Shown here piece by piece: positions 14,306 to 22,120 of a DNA stretch of 37,103 nt. A model generated the notes under the pieces. That model searched no databases, was not told the origin of the DNA, and worked only from the letters and a program-made list of their open reading frames with translations. The stretch spans positions 1 to 37,103 of the forward strand of contig CAZXSK010000041.1 of NCBI GenBank assembly GCA_964642855.1, read 5' to 3'. How positions within the stretch are numbered: position 1 is the stretch's first letter; each line of letters begins with the position of its first letter. A program made the translations under genes and the position numbers. The DNA comes from CAZXSK01 sp964642855. Lineage in GTDB: Bacteria; Planctomycetota; Phycisphaerae; SM23-33.

Positions 14306-16414
14306 CTACCGTCTAATGGCGCGGACGGGGTCGACGAAGATGATCTCCTGACCGCCGGCATCCAGCGTCTGCGGCTGCTCCGGCCGGAGCTGGCCGATGA
14401 GGTCCTTGATCCGGCTTCGCACCTCGTCGTCGTCGCTGGCCTTGCGGGCCTTCTCCAGAAGGGGTATCACGCCCGGGCCAAGCTTGCGCAGTTCTTTCTC
14501 TACAGCAGAGACGTCTGCGGCGGTGCGGATCTTCGCGATCGCTTTCCTGGCCTCGGCGGTGACTTCGTCGGCGGGCAGTTCCTGGGCCCGTCTGAGCGAC
14601 GCGCACAGGCCGGCCGGCAGGTCCACCGTAAGGTCGTCGGTCAGGCGGAACTCGAACGTCTCGCTCTCCATCGCCCCGCGGAACCGGGAGTCGTTCCATG
14701 TCCCGACGGTCGCCCGCCCGAGCGGATCGCTGACGAAATCCATCGTCTTGATGTCCCGGGGCGAGAGCTCCATCTCCCCGAAGGTCGATCCGATCTGCAG
14801 GGCTTTCTGGTCGATCACGCCCATCAGCACGTCCCCGCTGGTCAGTTCCACGCGCGTCAGGAACAGATTGGGCTCGGGCTCCTCGGCCAGGAGCATGCCC
14901 AGCACCTCCCTGCGGCCGAACTGCACCGGCCCGGAAACGCGAAGCCTCACACCGAGCGTGTCGTTGGACAGCAGGCCCGAGATCGTCGTGCCGTTGAGCA
15001 GCTGCACGCGATGCCCCCCGGCTGTGTCCCCGCTGGCCGCAATGGCGTAGACGTCGTGCGACTTGAGCATCACCTCACCGATCCGCGTGCGCAGATGCAG
15101 CGAGAGATCCTTGCTCTCGAATGCAAGCCGGTCGCCGGAGCGTAGGCTCAGGTACGGCCCGTTGTAGGAGATCATGATTGGGCGGTGCTCGGTAACCCGG
15201 AATGAGAATTCCTGGATGTCTTCGCGCTTGATCTCCCGGGCATTTCCGTCGACCGGCTCGAAGGGCAGGGCGTGATCCTGGAGCTGGCCGACGATCAACT
15301 GCCCGTCGCCGAGGACCACCTGTGCAGGTCCCTCGTCCTTGGAGAGCTTCGCTCCGATGATGTCCCGGGCGGGAAGCGTAAGCACACCGTCGAACGAGGT
15401 CTTGATCCGCAGGCTCTCGACGCCCAGCGTACCGCGAAGCTTCTTGCCGCTGCGCAGCACGACGGTGTCGACGTTGTCCCGCCGCTGAAGGATGATCTCG
15501 CCCCAGATAAACGCGCCCGAGAAGTTCAGGATCATGTCCCGCGCTTCGGGCGTGAGGTCGGAGAGCAGCTCCGTCGCGCGGAACGTCTCCAGCGTCTCCT
15601 TCAGTTTGTCGATGCTGTTGTCCTGGGATTCGAACGTGCAGAGGACCACCCGACCGCCGGCGGGGATCTTCAGATCATAGTTGTAGTAGATCGTGTTGCC
15701 GCTGACGTTGACCTTCGGCTTGGTTTCGGCATTCCTGCCGAACGGGATGTGCAGCGTCGCAGCCGCTCCGTAGCGGGCGCGGGAATGGGTGGCGAAGGCC
15801 CAGTCCGACTCGTCGATCTTCTGATCGCCCGACACGCTCCAGCGCTTCTCGATGCTGCCGTACTTGTTGGTGTAGTACCGGACGGGCACGGAAACAGCCT
15901 GCTTGGTGGGGTTCTCGAAGATGTCGATCCATCGCGCCATGCCGCGGTCGGGATACACCTTCACGCGCCGGTAGATCTTCAGATTGCTGTAGGTCCACGG
16001 ACCCAGCTCGATTTCGTTGTTCTTCTCGTGGAATTTCGCCTGGTTGGTCTGCGGGTAGAAGTTCGTGCCGCGGATCTGCAGATACACCCCGCCGGAGTAG
16101 GCGTAATTCTGGCCGTACTGCACGTTCCCGTACCGCTGGATGTCCCACCGGAAGCCCTTGCCGTCGACTACCGCCCATTGAAGGTTGGTCGTCTTCTCGG
16201 TCTTCAGGTGGATTCCCAGCAGGGGCTCTTTCTTCTCAGGCTTGTTGGGGTCTTCCTGCTTGTCTTCCTGTTCGCCTTTGTCTGCGTTGGCGTTGTTCCC
16301 AACGCCGAAGAACCTGCCCCGCGGGCGCCGCTGGACTCTCTGCTGCGCTGCGGCGTGGGCAAGGCAGAGTACCAGCAGGGCGATCAGAAATCCCGCTATG
16401 GCAAGGCGTTTCAT
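14306..16414 (-). CDS. Exported six-repeat beta protein, paralogue B, with HEAT-like C-terminus
   Basis: The 702-residue protein begins with a signal peptide (to about residue 23), then a charged Lys/Glu/Asp/Asn linker (24-65). Residues about 80-300 match paralogue A: GFRWDI, IELGPWTYSN, IYRR and ARWIDIF. Six beta units follow with anchor positions 323, 371, 427, 475, 527 and 575 (Asp in unit 6). The intervals 48, 56, 48, 52 and 48 are identical to those of paralogue A. The C-terminus differs: instead of a coiled coil it has a HEAT-like pair (AVEKELRKLGPGVIPLLEKA and DEVRSRIKDLI) of the kind also seen in the exported protein at 10689. An AGAGGA site precedes the start. No enzymatic motif is visible. 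Duplication followed by exchange of the C-terminal module is the simplest reading. Confidence 0.8.
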   Translation of the reverse strand: MKRLAIAGFLIALLVLCLAHAAAQQRVQRRPRGRFFGVGNNANADKGEQEDKQEDPNKPEKKEPLLGIHLKTEKTTNLQWAVVDGKGFRWDIQRYGNVQYGQNYAYSGGVYLQIRGTNFYPQTNQAKFHEKNNEIELGPWTYSNLKIYRRVKVYPDRGMARWIDIFENPTKQAVSVPVRYYTNKYGSIEKRWSVSGDQKIDESDWAFATHSRARYGAAATLHIPFGRNAETKPKVNVSGNTIYYNYDLKIPAGGRVVLCTFESQDNSIDKLKETLETFRATELLSDLTPEARDMILNFSGAFIWGEIILQRRDNVDTVVLRSGKKLRGTLGVESLRIKTSFDGVLTLPARDIIGAKLSKDEGPAQVVLGDGQLIVGQLQDHALPFEPVDGNAREIKREDIQEFSFRVTEHRPIMISYNGPYLSLRSGDRLAFESKDLSLHLRTRIGEVMLKSHDVYAIAASGDTAGGHRVQLLNGTTISGLLSNDTLGVRLRVSGPVQFGRREVLGMLLAEEPEPNLFLTRVELTSGDVLMGVIDQKALQIGSTFGEMELSPRDIKTMDFVSDPLGRATVGTWNDSRFRGAMESETFEFRLTDDLTVDLPAGLCASLRRAQELPADEVTAEARKAIAKIRTAADVSAVEKELRKLGPGVIPLLEKARKASDDDEVRSRIKDLIGQLRPEQPQTLDAGGQEIIFVDPVRAIRR

Positions 16415-16452
16415 GGCTGATCCTCTCGAGAGTGCTCTACGTCGTCGACACA

Positions 16453-16482
16453 CCTATATCACCGCCAGGCTTCCATGCGCAA
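16453..16482 (-). promoter_or_regulatory. Putative promoter for the six-repeat paralogue pair
   Basis: Read on the minus strand: TTGCGC (16477-16482), an 18-base spacer, TATAGG (16453-16458). GATATA with a 16-base spacer is an alternative -10. The start codon of paralogue B is about 40 bases downstream. Confidence 0.42.
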
Positions 16483-16502
16483 CCATACGGTAAGACGACC
16501 GG

Positions 16503-16532
16503 TTGCGGCAACAGTTCTCCAGCGGGTAAACT
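16503..16532 (+). promoter_or_regulatory. Putative promoter for the HAD-hisD-hisC genes
   Basis: TTGCGG (16503-16508), an 18-base spacer and TAAACT (16527-16532). It would start transcription about 50 bases before the HAD gene. It is divergent from, and only about 20 bases away from, the promoter of the paralogue pair. Confidence 0.4.
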
Positions 16533-16592
16533 TTTCGTCCGCCCGGGCGAAACCCCGCGCCGCTGAAGCCGGTTCAGCCCTGCCGGAAGACC

Positions 16593-17444
16593 ATGCAAAG
16601 CCAGACCAACACAATCCGCCTCGTAGCGATCGACCTGGACGGCACGCTGCTGAACTCCAACAAGCAGATCACCGACACCACCGCTGCGATCCTCAAGCAG
16701 GCCCGCGCCGAGCAGGGCGTCCGCGTGCTGCTGGCCTCGGCCAGGCCCCCGCGAAGCACGCTGCCCTTCCACCGCCTGCTCGACCTCGACACGCCCATGA
16801 TCAACTACAACGGGGCGCTCGTGCTCGACCCGGGCGACGAAAGCGTCTGGCTGCATCGGCCCGTCCCGGGCGACGCCACCGCGGAGATCGCCTCGCTCGC
16901 CCGCAAGCTCTACCCCGGCGTGCTGGTCTCCGGCGAGAAGCTCGACCGCTGGTACACCGACCGCTTCGATGACGAGTTCGACGCGCCCTGGAAGACCGAA
17001 ACCGCCCGGCTGTTCCGGCCCGACGTGGTCTCCCCGCTGGATGACTGGATCGCCCAGGACCTCACCAAGCTGCTGCTGCTCGGCGAGCCGCGCGAGCTGT
17101 CCCGCCTCGTGCCGGTGATCCGCGATCTGTTCGGCCAGCAGGTCTCCGTCGTGCAGACCGAGGGCGAGCTGATCCAGATCATGCACGTCAAGGCGTCCAA
17201 AAGCCGCGCGCTGCGTATGGTCGCCGGCAGGCTGGGCATCGACCGCTCGCAGGTGATGGCCATCGGCGACAACGCCAACGACGTGGGCATGCTGCGCTGG
17301 GCCCGGGTGGGCGTAGCCGTGGGCAACGCCGTGCCCGTCGCGCGAGAAGCAGCCGACTACGTCACCGACACCAACGACGCCGACGGAGCGGCCAAGGCGA
17401 TCCACGAAATCATCCTGCGGGGCACGCCGCCACGGCGCAGCTGA
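16593..17444 (+). CDS. Cof-type HAD-superfamily phosphatase
   Basis: This 283-residue protein is a hydrolase of the Cof/YidA-like HAD group. Motif I is AIDLDGTLLNSNKQI (nucleophile Asp14, acid/base Asp16). Motif II is the Ser in LLASARPP, motif III a Lys in DLTKLLLLG, and motif IV GDNANDVGML (Asp226 region). A C2 cap lies between motifs II and III, as usual. Family members dephosphorylate sugar phosphates, flavin and cofactor phosphates. The substrate cannot be read from the motifs. hisD starts 32 bases downstream and hisC follows, so it may supply the histidinol-phosphate phosphatase step, for which no other gene appears here. The ribosome binding site is weak (GGAAG at short distance). The start fits the usual position of motif I close to the N-terminus. 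Confidence 0.9.
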   Translation: MQSQTNTIRLVAIDLDGTLLNSNKQITDTTAAILKQARAEQGVRVLLASARPPRSTLPFHRLLDLDTPMINYNGALVLDPGDESVWLHRPVPGDATAEIASLARKLYPGVLVSGEKLDRWYTDRFDDEFDAPWKTETARLFRPDVVSPLDDWIAQDLTKLLLLGEPRELSRLVPVIRDLFGQQVSVVQTEGELIQIMHVKASKSRALRMVAGRLGIDRSQVMAIGDNANDVGMLRWARVGVAVGNAVPVAREAADYVTDTNDADGAAKAIHEIILRGTPPRRS

Positions 17445-17476
17445 CCCGCTCCATTCTCGCCAGCAGTGAGGACATC

Positions 17477-18808
17477 ATGACCATCCGCACCTACTACCAC
17501 GATCGCGACGACTTCTCCGACGGCATCGCCCGCCTCCAGGAACTGCTGGAAGGCGGCGGGCTGACCGCCACCACCGACGACCAGCCCCTGGACGTGCCCG
17601 CGATCGTCTCGGAGATCCTCGCCGACCTCCAAGCCGGAGGTGCAGAGGCGATCTGCCGGCTGGAGAAGAAGCTCGACAGGGCGGAGCTGACGCCCGAGAC
17701 GCTCCGCGTACCAACCGAGAGCATCGCGGCCGCCCACAGCCAGGCCGAGCCGGAATTCCTCTCGCTGATCCGCCGTGCGATTGCGAATATCCGGGAGTAC
17801 CAGGAATCGATCCTCGTGACGGATCCGCCGCCGCTGGTCCGCGGGGGACGGGAGCTGTCGGTGCGGTATACGCCGGTGGGCTCTGCCGGGGTGTACGTGC
17901 CCGGCGGGCGGGCGCTCTACCCGTCGACCGTGCTGATGACGGTGGTCCCCGCCCAGGTGGCGGGGGTCGGGCGGATCGTGATGGCCTCTCCGCCGACCGG
18001 AGGCGACATCGACCCGATGGTGCTCGCCCTGGCCGGTGAGCTCGGAATCGACGAGGTCTATCGTCTCGGCGGGGCGGTTGCGATCGGCGCGCTGGCGATG
18101 GGGGTCGACCCGGTCGCCCGGGTGGACAAGATCGTGGGCCCGGGCAACGCGTTCGTCGCCGAGGCCAAGAGACAGGTCCTGGGGCGCGTGGGCATCGATT
18201 CGATCGCCGGGCCCAGCGAAGTGCTGATCGTCGCAGACGAAACCGCCCGGGCGGACTGGATCGCTGCCGACCTGATCGCCCAGGCTGAGCACAATCCCGG
18301 TTCGGCGATCCTGGTGACGACCTCGCGCGAGCTTGCCCGGGACGTGCCGGCTGAGCTGGAGAAGCAGCTGTCCGCCCTGGACCGCTCCGACGCCATCGCC
18401 GGTGCCCTCGACCGCTACAGCGCGATTTTCGTTGTTGCGGATCTTGCCCGGGCGTGCGACCTGGCCAACCGGTTCGCGGCCGAGCACCTGCAGATCGTCG
18501 TCGCCGACGAGGCCGAGGCGCTGGAGCGCATCGTCAATGCCGGGGCGATTTTCGTGGGTCCCCACACGCCCGTGCCGATGGGCGACTACTACGCGGGCCC
18601 GTCGCACGTGCTGCCCACCGGCGGGACGGCGAGGTTCTTCGGGCCCCTGAGCTGTAACGATTTTCGCAAGGCTTCGAGCGTAATCCGCTACGACGCGCCC
18701 AGCCTGGCTGCCGACGCCGACGACGTGATCGACTTCGCGACGCGCGAAGGCCTGACCGCCCACGCCCGGGCTGTGGAAGTCCGAAGGCAGGCAGCGGGCG
18801 AACAATAG
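17477..18808 (+). CDS. hisD: Histidinol dehydrogenase
   Basis: The 443-residue protein matches HisD along its whole length. It catalyses the last two steps of histidine synthesis, histidinol to histidine with two NAD+. Visible family blocks are GSAGVYVPGGRALYPST, GGAVAIGALAMG, KIVGPGNAFVAEAK, AGPSEVLIVAD, LIAQAEHNP (Gln and His metal ligands by family knowledge), AAEHLQI (catalytic Glu-His pair), GDYYAGPSHVLPTGG and the C-terminal EGLTAHARAVEVR. Nothing key is missing. The start has GAGG seven bases upstream. It lies 32 bases after the HAD phosphatase gene and 285 bases before hisC, probably transcribed together. Confidence 0.97.
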   Translation: MTIRTYYHDRDDFSDGIARLQELLEGGGLTATTDDQPLDVPAIVSEILADLQAGGAEAICRLEKKLDRAELTPETLRVPTESIAAAHSQAEPEFLSLIRRAIANIREYQESILVTDPPPLVRGGRELSVRYTPVGSAGVYVPGGRALYPSTVLMTVVPAQVAGVGRIVMASPPTGGDIDPMVLALAGELGIDEVYRLGGAVAIGALAMGVDPVARVDKIVGPGNAFVAEAKRQVLGRVGIDSIAGPSEVLIVADETARADWIAADLIAQAEHNPGSAILVTTSRELARDVPAELEKQLSALDRSDAIAGALDRYSAIFVVADLARACDLANRFAAEHLQIVVADEAEALERIVNAGAIFVGPHTPVPMGDYYAGPSHVLPTGGTARFFGPLSCNDFRKASSVIRYDAPSLAADADDVIDFATREGLTAHARAVEVRRQAAGEQ

Positions 18809-18957
18809 CCGCGAATGTTCGAGCGTGTGGTTTTCACGAAGGGCCATTGACAACCCGCCCGCGCGGAAGCATTCTGCTGGCCCGTGGAGTCGTATGCGTA
18901 TCGGGCATCACAGCAAACGGGACCGCCCATCCGCTTGTGCAGGTTCGGCCCGTCGGT

Positions 18958-18972
18958 GTCATTTGCGGCTAT
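18958..18972 (+). repeat. 15-base direct repeat, copy 1
   Basis: GTCATTTGCGGCTAT occurs here and again at 19066-19080, 108 bases apart, both in the hisD-hisC intergenic region (18809-19093). No gene or hairpin terminator was recognised in that region. The longest frame through it is joined to hisC but is not family-like. Confidence 0.6.
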
Positions 18973-19065
18973 GGTGTTCCCCGCCGCTGAGGGCAAAGGC
19001 CCGGCGGCAGGAGGGGAAGATCAGGCGACGTGCAACCTGACTTGTAGTAGATTCGCGGCATTCGC

Positions 19066-19080
19066 GTCATTTGCGGCTAT
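19066..19080 (+). repeat. 15-base direct repeat, copy 2
   Basis: Second exact copy of GTCATTTGCGGCTAT, ending 13 bases before the hisC start codon. It is preceded by related ATTCGCGGCATTCGC steps, giving a short run of degenerate CATTTGCGG-like units. Confidence 0.6.
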
Positions 19081-19093
19081 CAACCCGGACATC

Positions 19094-20146
19094 ATGTATT
19101 TCAACGACAACATCGACGCCATGGAAGCCTACGTGCCCGGCGAGCAGCCAGCTGCGGGGGCGAAGGTCATCAAGCTCAACACCAACGAGAATCCCTACCC
19201 GCCTTCACCGAAGGTGCGCGAGGTGCTGAGCGGGTTGGATATCGCTGCGCTTCGTCGCTACCCCGACGCCCTGGCCGGTGAGTTCCGCAGCGTTGTAGCC
19301 GACCTGCTGGACGTGCCCCCCGAGTGGATCCTGCCCGGCGACGGCAGCGACGATGTGATCATGATGGTCGCGCGGTCTGCGCTGCAGCCCGGGCGGCGGT
19401 GCGCCTATCCCGTTCCTACGTTCGATTTCTACTTCACCCAGGCCCAGATCCAGGGCGCCGAGCGCATCGAGGTGCCCCTCGACGACGATTTCCGTCTGCC
19501 GGTTGACGCACTTATCGACGCCCGCGCCGACGTGACCTTCATCGCCAATCCCAACAGCCCCACGGGCATCGCTGCGCCCACCGACGCCCTGGCCGAGATC
19601 GCCGCGGGCCTGGACGGGCTTGTCGTGATCGACGAGGCGTACGTGGATTTCGCCGAAGACAGCGCCCTGGAGTTGCTGGAGCGTCACGGGAACGTCATCA
19701 TCCTGCGGACGCTGTCGAAGGGGTATTCGCTGGCCGGCCTGCGCCTGGGGTTCGGCGTGGCCAGGCCCGACGTGCTCCAGGGGCTCCTGAAAACCAAGTC
19801 GATCTACAACGTCGGCACGATTCCCCAGGCGGTCGGGGCGGCTGCCCTTGCCGACGCCGCCTACCACGACCGGTGCGTGGAGCAGATTCTCGAATCCCGC
19901 CGGATGCTCGTCGACGCGCTGCAGGCGATGGGCTACCGAACCTGGCCGTCGGCGACGAACTTCCTGCTCGTACGCCCGCCGGAGGGCAACGCCGGACCGA
20001 TCGCCGCCGCCCTGAAAGAGCAGGGGATTTTCGTGCGGTACTACGACCGCGATCGCCTGTCGGACAAGCTCCGCATCACCGTCGGAACGCCGGAAGAGAC
20101 GGCCGATCTTGTCGAGGCGCTCCGCCGCCTGCACGCGGGCGGCTGA
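19094..20146 (+). CDS. hisC: Histidinol-phosphate aminotransferase
   Basis: The 350-residue protein is a PLP-dependent fold-type I aminotransferase. It converts imidazole acetol phosphate and glutamate to histidinol phosphate and 2-oxoglutarate. Family motifs are LNTNENPYPPSP, PGDGSDDVI, FIANPNSPTG, VIDEAYVDFA and LRTLSKGYSLAGLRLG with the PLP-binding lysine. The length is normal from MYFNDNIDAM, and the upstream extension of the frame to 18884 is Cys/Pro/Ala-rich and not family-like, so I start at 19094. The ribosome binding site is weak (CCGGAC), possibly suiting readthrough from hisD. It converges with the LNS2 lipoprotein gene with only 18 bases between stops. Confidence 0.95.
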   Translation: MYFNDNIDAMEAYVPGEQPAAGAKVIKLNTNENPYPPSPKVREVLSGLDIAALRRYPDALAGEFRSVVADLLDVPPEWILPGDGSDDVIMMVARSALQPGRRCAYPVPTFDFYFTQAQIQGAERIEVPLDDDFRLPVDALIDARADVTFIANPNSPTGIAAPTDALAEIAAGLDGLVVIDEAYVDFAEDSALELLERHGNVIILRTLSKGYSLAGLRLGFGVARPDVLQGLLKTKSIYNVGTIPQAVGAAALADAAYHDRCVEQILESRRMLVDALQAMGYRTWPSATNFLLVRPPEGNAGPIAAALKEQGIFVRYYDRDRLSDKLRITVGTPEETADLVEALRRLHAGG

Positions 20147-20164
20147 GGCTCGCCGAGGGCGACG

Positions 20165-21136
20165 TTATTGCTCTGCCTGCAGATCGGCTGCCATTTTCTT
20201 GAGGTAGCTTTTCATATCGGCGACGGGGTACTTCTCGCCCTCCAGCAGCGCCTTGCGGACCTGTCGCCAGTGGAGCACCACTTCCGTGCCTTCGGGCAGG
20301 CCGTCGAGATCGTCCGCATCTTCGAGGATCTCCTCGGGATCGGTCGCGTCTTCCAGGTGCAGGATGTAGATCGCGCGCAGGCCGTTGTTGAGGTACGCTT
20401 CCATGTCCGAAGTCTTGTCGCCCACGCCGGCTTGGATCGCCGTGAACCGCGTGCTCAATTCGTTGATTTCCCCGTCCTTGAACCGACGGTTGCCCTGCAG
20501 GATGGAGCCGTTGTCGGTCATCAACAGAGCCCCGCGGGGGTAGCCGTGACGGTTGAGCCAGGTGAGGCTCTTGGGGCCGAAGTAGTCCGGCCGTTGTGTC
20601 AGGTAGACGATCGTATGGTTCCTGGCCAGTTCGCGCATGACCGCCTCGCTCTCTGGCATCGGCACGGGGTCGCCGGCCAGGACGTGATGAAACCCCGAGG
20701 CGACCAGTGTTTTGTCGAGATCGATGACGATGATCGGCGCATCGGCCGGCCTGCATGCGACCAGCAGCTCCCGCGGGGTGGGTCGCTGCCCGTCTTCGGT
20801 CTGGGCGTCGGCCGTGACGGTAAAGAAGTAATCGCCCGGGCGTTCGGGGATGAATTCGGCGATGGCGTAGCCTTCCTCGTCGGTGCGGGCCTCGAAGGTT
20901 CTGCCGTCGGGCAGGGCGAAGCGGACGGTGACGTCCTCCTGGTCTCGGAGGAAGGTTCCCTTCTGCAGCCGCACGCGAAGATCAACCTGCTCGCCAGGCC
21001 GGCCGATCGCGTCGTAGGCATGGAAGAGGTATTCGGTTCGCGATCCCACGATGTGGCGCGTCAGGTCGCAGCCGGTCGACAGAAGCATTCCGCCCAGAGC
21101 AGCCAGCATCGCTGCGCATCTCAGCAGTTTCGTCAT
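20165..21136 (-). CDS. Lipoprotein with beta-sandwich and LNS2 (lipin-like) HAD domain
   Basis: The 323-residue protein has a lipoprotein signal with Cys23 in LLSTGC. Residues about 35-128 look like an Ig-like beta-sandwich (RTEYLFHAYDAIGRPGEQVD, then FTVTADAQT). Residues about 133-320 form a HAD domain of the LNS2/lipin type: IIVIDLDKTLV (Asp139, Asp141), TIVYLTQRPDYFGPKSLTWL, PRGALLMTD and GVGDKTSDMEAYLNNGL. The last block matches the GxGxxxTDxxxY signature of LNS2. Lipins are phosphatidate phosphatases. Bacterial relatives are less understood, so a phosphatase acting at a membrane surface is inference. SD GGGAGG precedes the start. It is transcribed divergently from the M55 gene. Confidence 0.83.
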   Translation of the reverse strand: MTKLLRCAAMLAALGGMLLSTGCDLTRHIVGSRTEYLFHAYDAIGRPGEQVDLRVRLQKGTFLRDQEDVTVRFALPDGRTFEARTDEEGYAIAEFIPERPGDYFFTVTADAQTEDGQRPTPRELLVACRPADAPIIVIDLDKTLVASGFHHVLAGDPVPMPESEAVMRELARNHTIVYLTQRPDYFGPKSLTWLNRHGYPRGALLMTDNGSILQGNRRFKDGEINELSTRFTAIQAGVGDKTSDMEAYLNNGLRAIYILHLEDATDPEEILEDADDLDGLPEGTEVVLHWRQVRKALLEGEKYPVADMKSYLKKMAADLQAEQ

Positions 21137-21202
21137 GTGTTCTACCTCCCACAGGTTCAGTTGTTGGCGGCCGATCGTTGTTGCAGGGCGTTTGCCCGGT
21201 CG

Positions 21203-21231
21203 TTGTCCGTCCGTCCGGGGCGCGGTAGACT
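21203..21231 (+). promoter_or_regulatory. Putative promoter for the M55 peptidase and MBL-fold genes
   Basis: TTGTCC (21203-21208), a 17-base spacer and TAGACT (21226-21231), each matching four of six consensus bases. The start codon of the M55 gene is 36 bases beyond the -10. Confidence 0.42.
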
Positions 21232-21266
21232 GTTCCGATGCACCCCCAGTTCCAGCGGAGCCGCCT

Positions 21267-22046
21267 ATGAAAGTGTATATCCTTGCCGACATGGAAGGCA
21301 TCAGTGGAATCCGGAAGATCGAGCAGGTCAAGTCTTCCAGCTGCGAATACGAGGAAGGCCGGCGGCTGATGATCGCCGACGTCAACGTCGCCGTCGACGG
21401 CGCGATCGCCGGCGGGGCCAGCGAGGTGGTCGTCTGCGACACGCACGCCGGAGGCGGGCAGCTTCGCATCGCGGAGATGGACAGCCGGGCCGTTTACGAA
21501 ACGCCGATCCGCGGCAACATGATGCCCGCACTCGACGAGAGTTTCACCGGCGTGGTGCTGCTGGGGCACCACGCACGGGCGGGGACGCTCAACGGGTTCC
21601 TGGACCACACGATGAATTCGCACCAGTGGTTCGAGTTCCGCATCAACGGGCAGGTCGTCGGCGAGATCGGCATCGAGGCTGCCTTCGCCGGGCACTTCGG
21701 CGTGCCGGTCATCGCGGTCACCGGCGACCAGGCCACCGCCGACGAAGCGGCCGGGCTGTTGGGGGATGTCTCCACCGCGGTGGTCAAGTGGGGCGTGGGT
21801 CGCAACCGGGCGCGGTGTCTGCCGCTGCCCGTCGCCCACGATCGCCTTCGCGAGACGATCTCCCGAGCGGTTGCCGAGGCTGGACATTGCAGGCCGTTCC
21901 AGCCGGAGCTGCCCGCCACGGTGGAGCTGACACTCTATCGCTCGGACTACGCCGACGAACTGGCCGGCCAGCCCGGCACCGATCGCGTCGACGCCCGCAC
22001 CGTGCGGACGACGGTCGACCGGCTGGCGGACATTCGGCCGTGGTGA
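21267..22046 (+). CDS. M55 family D-aminopeptidase (DppA-like)
   Basis: The 259-residue protein keeps the M55 metal site: Asp8 and Glu10 in ADMEGISG, His60 in VCDTHAGG, a histidine pair at 101-102 in LLGHHARAG, His114 in LDHTM and Glu133 in VGEIGIEA. The numbering nearly equals Bacillus DppA. Characterised members release D-amino acids from short peptides, such as those from peptidoglycan. Here that would mean recycling or use of cell-wall D-peptides, an inference. No signal peptide is present, so it is cytoplasmic. CGGAG precedes the start at 21267. The next gene on the same strand starts 74 bases downstream. Confidence 0.92.
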   Translation: MKVYILADMEGISGIRKIEQVKSSSCEYEEGRRLMIADVNVAVDGAIAGGASEVVVCDTHAGGGQLRIAEMDSRAVYETPIRGNMMPALDESFTGVVLLGHHARAGTLNGFLDHTMNSHQWFEFRINGQVVGEIGIEAAFAGHFGVPVIAVTGDQATADEAAGLLGDVSTAVVKWGVGRNRARCLPLPVAHDRLRETISRAVAEAGHCRPFQPELPATVELTLYRSDYADELAGQPGTDRVDARTVRTTVDRLADIRPW

Positions 22047-22120
22047 GCGGTCCGGAACCTGCTACGACGAGGCGATACGATGGATAGGGGCAGAACGAGA
22101 CAATCACCGGGAGTGTGACG

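Noticed and set aside
12282..14351. Long plus-strand frame opposite paralogue A
   Set aside because: Antisense of a protein with signal peptide and a clear paralogue next door; no motif of its own.
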